A stretch of DNA of 64,000 nucleotides. Origin: Nitrospira sp. UBA6493 (GTDB lineage: Bacteria > Nitrospirota > Nitrospiria > Nitrospirales > Nitrospiraceae). The stretch is from NCBI GenBank assembly GCA_002435325.1, contig DJMJ01000016.1, positions 58,522 through 122,521 of the forward strand. The letters run 5' to 3'. The notes under the pieces were generated by a model. It searched no databases, was not told the origin of the DNA, and saw only the letters and a program-made list of their open reading frames with translations. Made by a program: the position numbers and the translations under genes. Position 1 is the stretch's first letter. Every line of letters starts with the position of its first letter. Shown one piece after another: positions 55,083 to 62,825 of the stretch.

Positions 55083-57620
55083 TTACAATTCAATATGCCG
55101 CAGCCGAAGGGCGTTGGAAATGACGGAAACCGAGCTGAAGGTCATGGCCGCACTGGCAATCATCGGGCTCAACAATAATCCTGTTAAGGGATAGAGCACC
55201 CCAGCGGCAATCGGCACCCCCAACAGATTATACGCGAACGCAAAAAAGAGGTTTTGCCTGATATTCCGCATCGTGACCACACTCAACCGCCGCGCGCGCA
55301 CCAGCGCCTGCAGGTCCCCTTTCAGCAAGGTCATCCCCGCGCTCTCCACGGCAACATCAGCCCCGGTGCCCATCGCAATCCCGACATCGGCCATCGCCAG
55401 GGCCGGCGCATCATTGATCCCGTCCCCCGCCATCGCCACCACACGGCCACTCGCTTTCAACGCTTGTATAATCTGTCCTTTTTGCTCCGGCAACACCCCG
55501 GCCCGCACCTCATCGATCCCAAGCTGTCCGGCCACCGCTTCCGCCGTCCGTTGATGATCGCCGGTCACCATGACCAATCTGAGCCCCTCCGCTTTCAAGC
55601 GGCGGACCGCTTCCGGCGTCGAGGCCTTGATGGGATCGGCCACGCCGAGCAGGCCTGCCACCGCTCCATCGACGGCCACAAACATCACCGTCTGCCCACG
55701 CGCTCGAAGAGGGTGCGCGTCTTGATCCAACCTCTCCACACTATTGTCCGCCGCCGTCACCAGTTCATTCAGAAACGGCACGGTTCCTATTGCCACCGAC
55801 TGCCCATCAATCCATCCGGTTACTCCCTTGCCGGTCACCGCTCGAAACTCCTGCACCGGCGCCAGCGTCACGCCTCGCGACCGCGCACCGGACACAATCG
55901 CCTCTGCCAACGGATGCTCGCTGCCTTGCTCAAGACTCGCGGCCAGCCTGATCACCTCCTGCTCACTGAACGGCGCCATCACCCGGATAGAGACCAACGC
56001 CGGCTTTCCTTCAGTTAACGTCCCAGTCTTGTCGAAGACCACCGTATCGACCTTGCCCAGCACCTCCAGCGCCTCAGCCTTCCGAACAAGCACACCCGCC
56101 ATCGCGCCACGGCCCGTCCCCACCATGATGGACATCGGCGTCGCCAGGCCTAGGGCACAAGGGCATGCAATGATCAACACCGCCACACCATTCACCAGCC
56201 CATAGGCCAGTTTTGGGTCCGGCCCCCACAACGCCCACACGGCAGCCGTCAGAATCGCCGCCGTCACCACGGCGGGAACGAAATACCCCGCCGCGACATC
56301 GGCGACACGCTGGATCGGCGCCCGGCTGCGTTGCGCATCACTGACCATTTGCACAATGCGGGCAAGCAGGGTCTCGCGCCCCACCTTTTGGGCCTGCATC
56401 ACGATGCTGCCCGTGCCGTTCAGCGTCCCCCCGGTGACCGATGCGCCAACCGTCTTTTCCACCGGCAATGATTCTCCCGTCACCATCGACTCATCAATGG
56501 AGGTCGAACCCTCCAACACCGTGCCATCGACCGGAATGCGTTCGCCCGGCCGCACGCGGAGCCGGTCTCCCACCTTCACCCGATCGAGCGGCACATCGAC
56601 TTCCGAGCCATCCCGAACCACCCGCGCCGTCGATGGAGCGAGTCGCAAGAGTCCCTTGATCGCGGAAGACGTCTGGCTCCGTGCCCGAAGTTCCAAGACC
56701 TGGCCGAGCAATACCAGCAGCGTAATCATCGCGGCGGCTTCAAAATAGACGGCAATGCTTCCATCGGAGCGGTGAAACGACGCAGGAAGCCACCCCGGCG
56801 CAAGCGTGCCGATTGCGCTGAACCCGTAGGCCGCTCCGGTTCCAATCGCGATCAGCGTGAACATGTTCGGCGCACGATTCATGACAGAGGCCCATCCGCG
56901 CTGGAAAAACGGAAGCCCGCCCCATAAAACAACCGGCGTCGCCAGCAGCCACTGCAACCAGTTCAGCGCCGCCCCTCCAAACCACTGCTGAATCGGCTGG
57001 CCCGGAATCATGTCGGACATCGCAAGAACCATTACGAGCACGGCCGGTCCCAGACAGACCCAAAATCTCCGGCTCATGTCGTCGAGTTCCGGATTGGGCC
57101 CCTCCTCCATCGTGACAACCTTGGGCTCTAAGGCCATCCCGCAAATTCGACAGGCCCCCGGCTTGGTTTCGAGAATCTCCGGATCCATCGGACAGATGTA
57201 CTCGACCGTGCCACCGGTGGGGACGGGCACCACGCGGACAGGCCGCTGCTCGGGCGGCAACAGGTAATGCTCGGGTTCGCTTTTAAATTTGGTCAGACAA
57301 CTGGTCGCGCAGAAGTAGTAGGTCTTCCCCGCATGTTGATGCGAGCCCGCCGCCGTCGCCGGGACCACCATCATGCCGCAGACCGGATCACGCTCGCCGC
57401 CGTCGGCGGGCGCCGCCGGCATCATCATGGGCAATGGTTTGCGTGTCGAGGGGAACGACATAGGGGCGGGAGATGCCTTCGCCAGGGCCTTCTCGGGATC
57501 AACGCGGAATCGCTCCAAGCAGGACGTGGCGCAGAAGTAATACACCTGGCCCTTGTAGTCAAACCGGCCGGCCGCGGAGGACGGCTCAACCGTCATCCCG
57601 CAGATTGGATCGATCGCCAT
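55083..57620 (-). CDS. copA: Cu-type P1B ATPase with two YHS domains
   Basis: 845 residues. Instead of the usual HMA domains it starts with two YHS domains (DPICGMTVEP...YYFCATSCLERF, about residues 4-45, and DPVCGMMVVP...YYFCATSCLTKF, about 78-115). Next comes a heavy-metal-binding segment YICPMDPEILETKPGACRICGM (about 140-170). The pump core follows: TM metal site CPCALGLATP near 490, phosphorylation site DKTGTLTEG near 535, SEHPLA near 580 and GDGINDAPAL near 735. Exports Cu(I) from the cytoplasm; silver or related ions are possible. The N-terminal replacement is seen in other CopA-like pumps. Confidence 0.9.
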   Translation of the reverse strand: MAIDPICGMTVEPSSAAGRFDYKGQVYYFCATSCLERFRVDPEKALAKASPAPMSFPSTRKPLPMMMPAAPADGGERDPVCGMMVVPATAAGSHQHAGKTYYFCATSCLTKFKSEPEHYLLPPEQRPVRVVPVPTGGTVEYICPMDPEILETKPGACRICGMALEPKVVTMEEGPNPELDDMSRRFWVCLGPAVLVMVLAMSDMIPGQPIQQWFGGAALNWLQWLLATPVVLWGGLPFFQRGWASVMNRAPNMFTLIAIGTGAAYGFSAIGTLAPGWLPASFHRSDGSIAVYFEAAAMITLLVLLGQVLELRARSQTSSAIKGLLRLAPSTARVVRDGSEVDVPLDRVKVGDRLRVRPGERIPVDGTVLEGSTSIDESMVTGESLPVEKTVGASVTGGTLNGTGSIVMQAQKVGRETLLARIVQMVSDAQRSRAPIQRVADVAAGYFVPAVVTAAILTAAVWALWGPDPKLAYGLVNGVAVLIIACPCALGLATPMSIMVGTGRGAMAGVLVRKAEALEVLGKVDTVVFDKTGTLTEGKPALVSIRVMAPFSEQEVIRLAASLEQGSEHPLAEAIVSGARSRGVTLAPVQEFRAVTGKGVTGWIDGQSVAIGTVPFLNELVTAADNSVERLDQDAHPLRARGQTVMFVAVDGAVAGLLGVADPIKASTPEAVRRLKAEGLRLVMVTGDHQRTAEAVAGQLGIDEVRAGVLPEQKGQIIQALKASGRVVAMAGDGINDAPALAMADVGIAMGTGADVAVESAGMTLLKGDLQALVRARRLSVVTMRNIRQNLFFAFAYNLLGVPIAAGVLYPLTGLLLSPMIASAAMTFSSVSVISNALRLRHIEL

Positions 57621-57682
57621 AGGAACTCCGTAGGAAAACCCAGCCCCTCACTCCCCACGCACCACCGTTCACTCATCACCCC

Positions 57683-58333
57683 TTACTTCTTTTTATCTCC
57701 GTCCAGAATGCTCTGAATGACCAGCTTGAGATTCTCCGGATCGATCTGCTCCACCTTGATATTGCCGTCGAGCAACACCGTCGGCGTCTGCTGCACCTTG
57801 ATCCGCTCACCCCATTTTTTGCTTTCCTCCAGCGCCTTGGCCGGCTTCCCACTGGCCATGCCCTCTTCGAAGGCCTTGGGGTCAAGCCCGACTTCCTTGA
57901 TCAACACTTCCCGAAGCGACCGGTCCAGCACGCCCGTCACCTTCTCCGTATGAATCGTGCGGAAGAGAACCTTCTTCATCTCATCCCCTTTGCCCATCGT
58001 CCTGGCCTGCTCATACATATCGAACGGCGTCGGCAGTTTGCCCTGAAAGACCGGGAATCCCACCATCGTCACCTCAAGCTTGTCCCCGAACTCTTTCTTG
58101 AGAATCGCCACCCCGTCGCCATCAAAACGATGGCAATGGGGACAATAGAAATCGGCAAACTCGATCAGCTTCACTTTACCCGGTTGATGGACGGATTTTT
58201 CATCCTTCAAGATTTCAAACTTGCCATTCAACTCAGGCGTCCCGGCCCATCCGCTGAGCGGAGCCATCAGTGCCACCGCCGCGCTCATCGCGCACAACGT
58301 CCAACGCCATCCCTGTCTCTTTCCTCGCGCCAT
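57683..58333 (-). CDS. DsbA-like thiol-disulfide oxidoreductase
   Basis: 216 residues, signal peptide to about residue 30 (SGWAGTP). The thioredoxin-like core has the active site FYCPHCHRF (CPHC, about residue 65), typical of DsbA-type oxidases and bacterial thiol proteins, an inserted helical domain (about 95-165), and the cis-Pro QQTPTVLLDG near residue 182. Catalyses disulfide formation or reduction in the periplasm. It starts 62 bases upstream of copA and may assist metal-binding proteins of this cluster. Confidence 0.88.
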   Translation of the reverse strand: MARGKRQGWRWTLCAMSAAVALMAPLSGWAGTPELNGKFEILKDEKSVHQPGKVKLIEFADFYCPHCHRFDGDGVAILKKEFGDKLEVTMVGFPVFQGKLPTPFDMYEQARTMGKGDEMKKVLFRTIHTEKVTGVLDRSLREVLIKEVGLDPKAFEEGMASGKPAKALEESKKWGERIKVQQTPTVLLDGNIKVEQIDPENLKLVIQSILDGDKKK

Positions 58334-58419
58334 GTCCTGCTCCTTTCGAGAATATCCGACCTGCTGTCGAGTTATTATATAGAATGCGGGGCTGTCTTGC
58401 CCTCTGTTATACTTCCCCT

Positions 58420-58953
58420 ATGAAACCATATCGAATCCCTTTGCTCATCCTCTGCCTGGCCATTTCCCTCGGCTGTGCGACCACTGAAGACCTCGGCGGA
58501 CAGCCGCCCCGTCTCACTTTCGCGCAAGTGAAAGCCGCCCCGGACTCCTTCAAGGGACAGTCGGTAACCTTCGGGGGGGAAGTCCTCTCGGCCAGGAGGC
58601 TCAAGGATGGAACGCGCATCGAGATTCTGCAACTGCCCTTGAATAGCTCCCTCCAGCCCACGATGCCACTGAATAAATCCCAAGGCCGCTTCGTCGCCAT
58701 ACAACGGGAGTTTCTCGATCCCGCGACGATCCCTGCCGGCACCTTCGTAACCGTCACGGGTGAACTCACCGGATCGATCACGCTGCCTTTGGACGACACC
58801 GAATATACTTACCCCATGATGGAAATCATGGACATGAAAGTCTGGGCAAGGGGAGAAGAGGCGCCGGTCCGCATCAGGCCCTATATGGGACCAGGCCCCT
58901 ATTGGGGCCCGTATTGGTCTCCCTACTGGAGACCCTGGCCGCACCGGTGGTAA
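58420..58953 (+). CDS. Slp-like outer-membrane lipoprotein
   Basis: 177 residues from the ATG at 58420. Lipobox SLGC near residue 19. The body matches the Slp family (RLTFAQVKAAPDSFKGQSVTFGGEVLSARR and GTFVTVTGELTGSI, a nucleic-acid-binding-like OB barrel). The tail is rich in Pro, Trp and Tyr (PYMGPGPYWGPYWSPYW), typical of surface-exposed lipoprotein ends. A TATACT box at 58408-58413 puts transcription start at or next to the ATG, so the message may be leaderless. Confidence 0.82.
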   Translation: MKPYRIPLLILCLAISLGCATTEDLGGQPPRLTFAQVKAAPDSFKGQSVTFGGEVLSARRLKDGTRIEILQLPLNSSLQPTMPLNKSQGRFVAIQREFLDPATIPAGTFVTVTGELTGSITLPLDDTEYTYPMMEIMDMKVWARGEEAPVRIRPYMGPGPYWGPYWSPYWRPWPHRW

Positions 58954-58956
58954 GGC

Positions 58957-60030
58957 CTACCGGAACGTCGATCCGACAATCCGTTCTACTCGATCATCCC
59001 GCCCGCCGAGATCACGGTACTTGCGATACTGGGCCAACGCACGAGGCAAATCTTTCCGGTGCAGCTCATAAAAGACGCCGAGATTGTAGTGGGCCTCCGC
59101 ATACTCCGGCTTAAGGGCCACCGCCGCCTCATACTCATGCTCCGCCTCATCGAGCCTGTTTACGCTTGTATACACCACCCCCAAATTCATATGGGCTTCC
59201 GCGTATTCCGGCCGATAGCGCAACACTTCGAGAAAAGCACGCTCCGCCTCATTCGTCTTCCCCTGGCTGCGATAAATAAACCCCAGATTGTAATGCGCAT
59301 CGACTAAGTCCGGTTTTGCCGCGACCGCCTGCTTATAGGCGTAGCCCGCCTCGATCAAATCATTTTGTTTTTCAGCCATGCGCCCGATCACATACCAGCC
59401 GTCGGCATGCTTCGGATAAGCCTTCGTGAGCTTGACCAAGGCCTCCTTCGCTGTCTTGCTGTCACCGGCGCCGTCAGACAACACCGCGACCTGAAACAAC
59501 GCCTCCGGGTGAGTCGGCTGCACCGCCAGCAACGACTGATACGTCTTCAAGGCGGCCACCCCGTCACGCCGCTGTTCATACAGCTTGGCCAGACTCAAAT
59601 AGGACTCGGCCTGTTTGGAGTCAGCCGCAATCGCACGCAGAAAGGCTTGTTCGGCATCGGCGTCTTTCCTGAGCAACCGATAGACTTCAGCCAAATCGTT
59701 CAGAGCTTCGACATAATCCGGCTTCAGCTTCACCGCATGCTGAAACGACTCTGACGCCTCGGCCGTCTTGCGCGCCTTCAGTAAAATGGCCCCCAAGAGA
59801 TGATGGGCCTCCGCAGACGACGGATTCCGCTGGATGGCTTTCCTCGCTGCCTCCTCCGCCGATTTGAAATCGCCCTGACGAAGCAACGCGGCGCCTTGAT
59901 CGAGGACGGGTTGAATCGATTCAGATTGAGCCGCGGCGGCAAGACGGAGGGACGTATCGGGAGAGACACCCAGGAGTAGCCCGCCTAGGGCGATGACTTG
60001 CATCCATCGGCAGAACGCCAACCGATCCAT
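58957..60030 (-). CDS. Secreted TPR-repeat protein
   Basis: 357 residues. A hydrophobic N-terminal segment (about residues 10-33) is followed by roughly eight tetratricopeptide repeats from about residue 45 to 345, each with the pattern A(x)2(x)LG(x)2Y...(A/G)...A(x)2(x)A and Pro at the end (NPSSAEAHHLLGAILLKARK, KPDYVEALNDLAEVYRL, YRPEYAEAHMNLGVVY and so on). Likely a periplasmic scaffold. No partner can be named from sequence. Convergent with the Slp-like gene (3 bases apart). Confidence 0.85.
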   Translation of the reverse strand: MDRLAFCRWMQVIALGGLLLGVSPDTSLRLAAAAQSESIQPVLDQGAALLRQGDFKSAEEAARKAIQRNPSSAEAHHLLGAILLKARKTAEASESFQHAVKLKPDYVEALNDLAEVYRLLRKDADAEQAFLRAIAADSKQAESYLSLAKLYEQRRDGVAALKTYQSLLAVQPTHPEALFQVAVLSDGAGDSKTAKEALVKLTKAYPKHADGWYVIGRMAEKQNDLIEAGYAYKQAVAAKPDLVDAHYNLGFIYRSQGKTNEAERAFLEVLRYRPEYAEAHMNLGVVYTSVNRLDEAEHEYEAAVALKPEYAEAHYNLGVFYELHRKDLPRALAQYRKYRDLGGRDDRVERIVGSTFR

Positions 60031-60108
60031 CCTCCCTCCCAGTGACAGCGCGAGGGCAAACTATAAACGCCGGAATAGGCGAAATCAATGAATCGGCGGG
60101 AAAGAAGT

Positions 60109-60137
60109 GCGGAGGCTCACAACCTATGAGCCTCCGC
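60109..60137 (-). terminator. Terminator of the beta-barrel protein gene
   Basis: Stem GCGGAGGCTCA / TGAGCCTCCGC (60109-60119 and 60127-60137, loop 7) lies 14 bases after the stop at 60152 and is followed on the minus strand by ACTTCTTTCCCG. Perfect 11-base stem. Confidence 0.7.
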
Positions 60138-60151
60138 GAACATGAGGCCGC

Positions 60152-61195
60152 TCAGGCCTTCCCTCCCAACTGGAAAAACTTAGTCAGGCCAAAAGTATAA
60201 GTCGTCCCCTGGGACAGATTATTGTTCGCATCACGCACCAGCGGGACCTGCGCCATGAAATAGGTTTGCCAGGTGTCGGCAAAACTTACGAGCAGGCCGG
60301 GAGACACCCCGAACCAGGAGGATCCTGTGTTGGGAACGCCACGGTCGATAATCGGTCCCGTCCCTTGGCTGGCAACCATACTGTCATGCACCTGATACCG
60401 ATAATTCAGTTGCGTCGTCAGCGTAAGCCAGGGAAGCGTCCCGACAGGCACCACGTTCAATCCCGCGTTGAGAATGTATTCGTCGCCATACTGATAGCCG
60501 TCGTTATTCCGAAAAGTGTGCCGGTAGCTGGCATACACAAACTGGTTCACCCGATGAGGAATCAGCTCGTACCCCTGATACAACGACCCGACAAGCCCCA
60601 CCTGGCCTCGGCCGAGCTGTCCAGACGGTTCAAGCAAGCCGCCCTGCCGTTCGATCTGATTGTTATCGCCGGTGGGCAGCTCGACGCCGAATCCGGCCAC
60701 CAGCATGCTGCTGAGCGACGGCAACACATTATATTTCGCCGTGACCCGCACATCACCGATTCCCTTGTCGCTGAATTGCGAGCGGTCCGAATCGGCATTG
60801 TTATGCCAATGATAGTGGTCGTGATTCCGGATCAGATAGGGAACCGTGAGCTGAACGCCGAACCGGTCCGTGATCCCGTAATTCGCGTCGATCGTATAGC
60901 TGTTTGTAATCGTCGAGAGTTCTCGATGATGATTCGGCAGAATCCGGCGGGTCGTTTGATTGACCTCCGCAATGTGGCCGGTGCTTCCGCTCGGCAGCGT
61001 CATGGGCGTATAGCTATAGATGAAATTTGTGGTGAGGAGACCTTCCTGCGGCACTTGCTGCTGCGATCCAATGGTCACGAAACAACTGACTGACCCGCAA
61101 GCCGCCTCAGAACGAACCGGCCCAAGCAAGAGGGCCAGGGCACACACACAACTCACACCAAACCACAGACTGACTCGCTGAATGATCTTCGACAT
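60152..61195 (-). CDS. Outer-membrane beta-barrel protein (transporter-like)
   Basis: 347 residues from the ATG at 61195; an upstream GTG or TTG in frame is possible. Signal peptide to about residue 32 (EAACGS). The rest has alternating beta-strand pattern throughout, e.g. YGITDRFGVQLTVPYL, GIGDVRVTAKYNVL and LTTQLNYRYQVHD, ending in the aromatic-terminal strand TYTFGLTKFFQLGGKA. It is like proteins annotated as transporter or MetA-pathway porin. A His-rich loop NHDHYHWHNN near residue 125 could bind metal. Function unknown. Confidence 0.72.
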   Translation of the reverse strand: MSKIIQRVSLWFGVSCVCALALLLGPVRSEAACGSVSCFVTIGSQQQVPQEGLLTTNFIYSYTPMTLPSGSTGHIAEVNQTTRRILPNHHRELSTITNSYTIDANYGITDRFGVQLTVPYLIRNHDHYHWHNNADSDRSQFSDKGIGDVRVTAKYNVLPSLSSMLVAGFGVELPTGDNNQIERQGGLLEPSGQLGRGQVGLVGSLYQGYELIPHRVNQFVYASYRHTFRNNDGYQYGDEYILNAGLNVVPVGTLPWLTLTTQLNYRYQVHDSMVASQGTGPIIDRGVPNTGSSWFGVSPGLLVSFADTWQTYFMAQVPLVRDANNNLSQGTTYTFGLTKFFQLGGKA

Positions 61196-61330
61196 GATCA
61201 AGAACACTCCTTATGATGGAACCAGTTCATAAAATCCGCCGATTCCTGGCATATAGATCCAGGCCATGCAGTGCGGCCGGCGGCGAACCACATCAGCCAT
61301 CATCACGCCTACGACGGAAATACGTTGAGA

Positions 61331-61645
61331 TTAGAGAGAAAGAGAAGGGGATGGGGGACCGCGAGACGCGGTGAGCACAACGAACGGTTTGCAGGATATG
61401 TGGATTTCCGGCAGGAACGCCGGCGCGGCCACGGCCACCACGAGGAGACTCGGGGGGGCCACATGCTCCGCCGTCTGCCCCGCGGCGCATTGCCAGGCAC
61501 AGAGACCAGTGGAATGCGTGCCAGCCTGATGCTTCGCATGGTGGTCGGCATGAGCGACTGCCGGTGCCGCCAGAAACCCGTTCACCAGAACAAGCCCCAG
61601 CAACAGCGACCAGACCAGCCAAGATTGCTTCAAACGTGCCAACAT
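61331..61645 (-). CDS. His/Cys-rich secreted peptide 1
   Basis: 104 residues, signal peptide to about residue 31. Mature part: HADHHAKHQAGTHSTGLCAWQCAAGQTAEHV, a His cluster directly before CxxxC-AAGQ, then a hydrophobic stretch (about 65-85) and the tail SRGPPSPSLSL. The same layout is found in the peptide at 62306, so they are paralogs. Resembles DUF2946-type small metal proteins only in outline. The ATG is 5 bases after the TlpA stop, so the two are co-translated. Confidence 0.68.
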   Translation of the reverse strand: MLARLKQSWLVWSLLLGLVLVNGFLAAPAVAHADHHAKHQAGTHSTGLCAWQCAAGQTAEHVAPPSLLVVAVAAPAFLPEIHISCKPFVVLTASRGPPSPSLSL

Positions 61646-61650
61646 AGTCC

Positions 61651-62208
61651 TTACCGAATCGATGCCGCCTTAACCGGTTCCTGCTTCTGAATTTTCGCCA
61701 CCACATCGTGAATCATCTGTTCGGTCAGCAAGCCGCCTTTGATGTATTCCTGCACACGCCCCTGCGGATCAATGAACACACTCACCGGCAATCCGAACAC
61801 GCCGAACTGGTTGGCCACTTTATTATCGCGATCCAGCAATACTGGAAACGTATGCCCATACTGCTTGACGTGTTCCCGCACTTTGACTTCATATTCGAGT
61901 TCGTTGATCGCCAGGACGACAAATCCCTTGTCCCGCAGCTTGTCGAAGCTAGCCTGCATGGCCGGCATTTCGGTCGTACAGGGCTTGCACCAGGTGGCCC
62001 AGAAATTCACCAGCACCACCTTCCCTCGATACTGGCTGAGACTGTGCATCTGGCCCTCAAGATCGACCAGACGAAACTCATCGACCGGCATCCCGACAGC
62101 CGGTACGCGCGACCCCATGCTCCAGGACTGGGAAAGCCCCACGATGCCAATAAGCGAGAGCGCTAGAATGGTTGCGAGGAGATATCGACGGGATCGATGA
62201 CTGATCAT
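61651..62208 (-). CDS. TlpA-family periplasmic thioredoxin
   Basis: 185 residues. N-terminal anchor or signal (about residues 8-28). Thioredoxin fold with the active site FWATWCKPCTTEMP (CxxC near residue 75), conserved Glu in the helix after it, and the cis-Pro FGLPVSVFID near residue 140. TlpA proteins reduce periplasmic disulfides, for example for cytochrome c maturation or metal-centre assembly. Here it lies between two related His/Cys-rich peptides, so it may keep their cysteines reduced. Confidence 0.88.
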   Translation of the reverse strand: MISHRSRRYLLATILALSLIGIVGLSQSWSMGSRVPAVGMPVDEFRLVDLEGQMHSLSQYRGKVVLVNFWATWCKPCTTEMPAMQASFDKLRDKGFVVLAINELEYEVKVREHVKQYGHTFPVLLDRDNKVANQFGVFGLPVSVFIDPQGRVQEYIKGGLLTEQMIHDVVAKIQKQEPVKAASIR

Positions 62209-62305
62209 GATGCGACTCCTTGGCTCCGTCCTGCTGCCTCAGGGAACAGAAGGGCGCCGGTTTAACGACGAGTCTCTAACAAATATGAGAAGACAATCAG
62301 CGTGG

Positions 62306-62623
62306 CTAGGAGACGGAAACAGGTGGAGCCCGAGGAGATCGAAGCGAGTCTGGAGCGCTGGGGAGATATGACACAGAGGACGGCTGAATGGTCTCGCACT
62401 CTACTGAGGTATGAGCCAGCGAAACAATTGCGGTATCGTAGGCCTGGCCGGCCGCGCACATCCATGAACAAAATGCCGAACCGTGGGTGGCCGCCTGGTG
62501 GTGACTATGATGGTGGCTTTCGTGGAGAACGGATTGGGCCGACGCAATGCCGCTGATCCCTACAACACAGAGGACCAACAGAACCGCGACGATGACCTGG
62601 AAACGACGCATCATCATGCCCAT
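62306..62623 (-). CDS. His/Cys-rich secreted peptide 2
   Basis: 105 residues from the ATG at 62623; a TTG at 62635 and internal ATGs are alternatives. Signal peptide to about residue 29 (IASAQS). Mature part VLHESHHHSHHQAATHGSAFCSWMCAAGQAYDTA has a denser His cluster than peptide 1 and the same C-x-W-x-C-AAGQ core; the tail is SPRAPPVSVS against SRGPPSPSLSL. Probably binds a soft or borderline metal such as copper. About 100 bases upstream of the TlpA gene in the same direction. Confidence 0.68.
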   Translation of the reverse strand: MGMMMRRFQVIVAVLLVLCVVGISGIASAQSVLHESHHHSHHQAATHGSAFCSWMCAAGQAYDTAIVSLAHTSVECETIQPSSVSYLPSAPDSLRSPRAPPVSVS

Positions 62624-62825
62624 TGCTATCGACAAGACCGAACTATCCTATAGAGGCGCATGCTAGCCGGTGAGCCCCTATGGAGTCAAGGCAGACCCAG
62701 AACGCCACCCATTCTGTTCTTCCTGTAGGATTCAGAGAAGTTTTCCTGTATACTGCCTTTCTAGATTTGCGTGGTAGATCGACCTCTCCCGCATTGATCA
62801 CCCTTACGATAGCCATACGTCCTTT

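Noticed and set aside
62302..62556. 84-codon plus-strand frame antisense to the His/Cys-rich peptide 2 gene
   Set aside because: No start signal; the minus-strand peptide has a signal sequence and a paralog, so it is the real gene.
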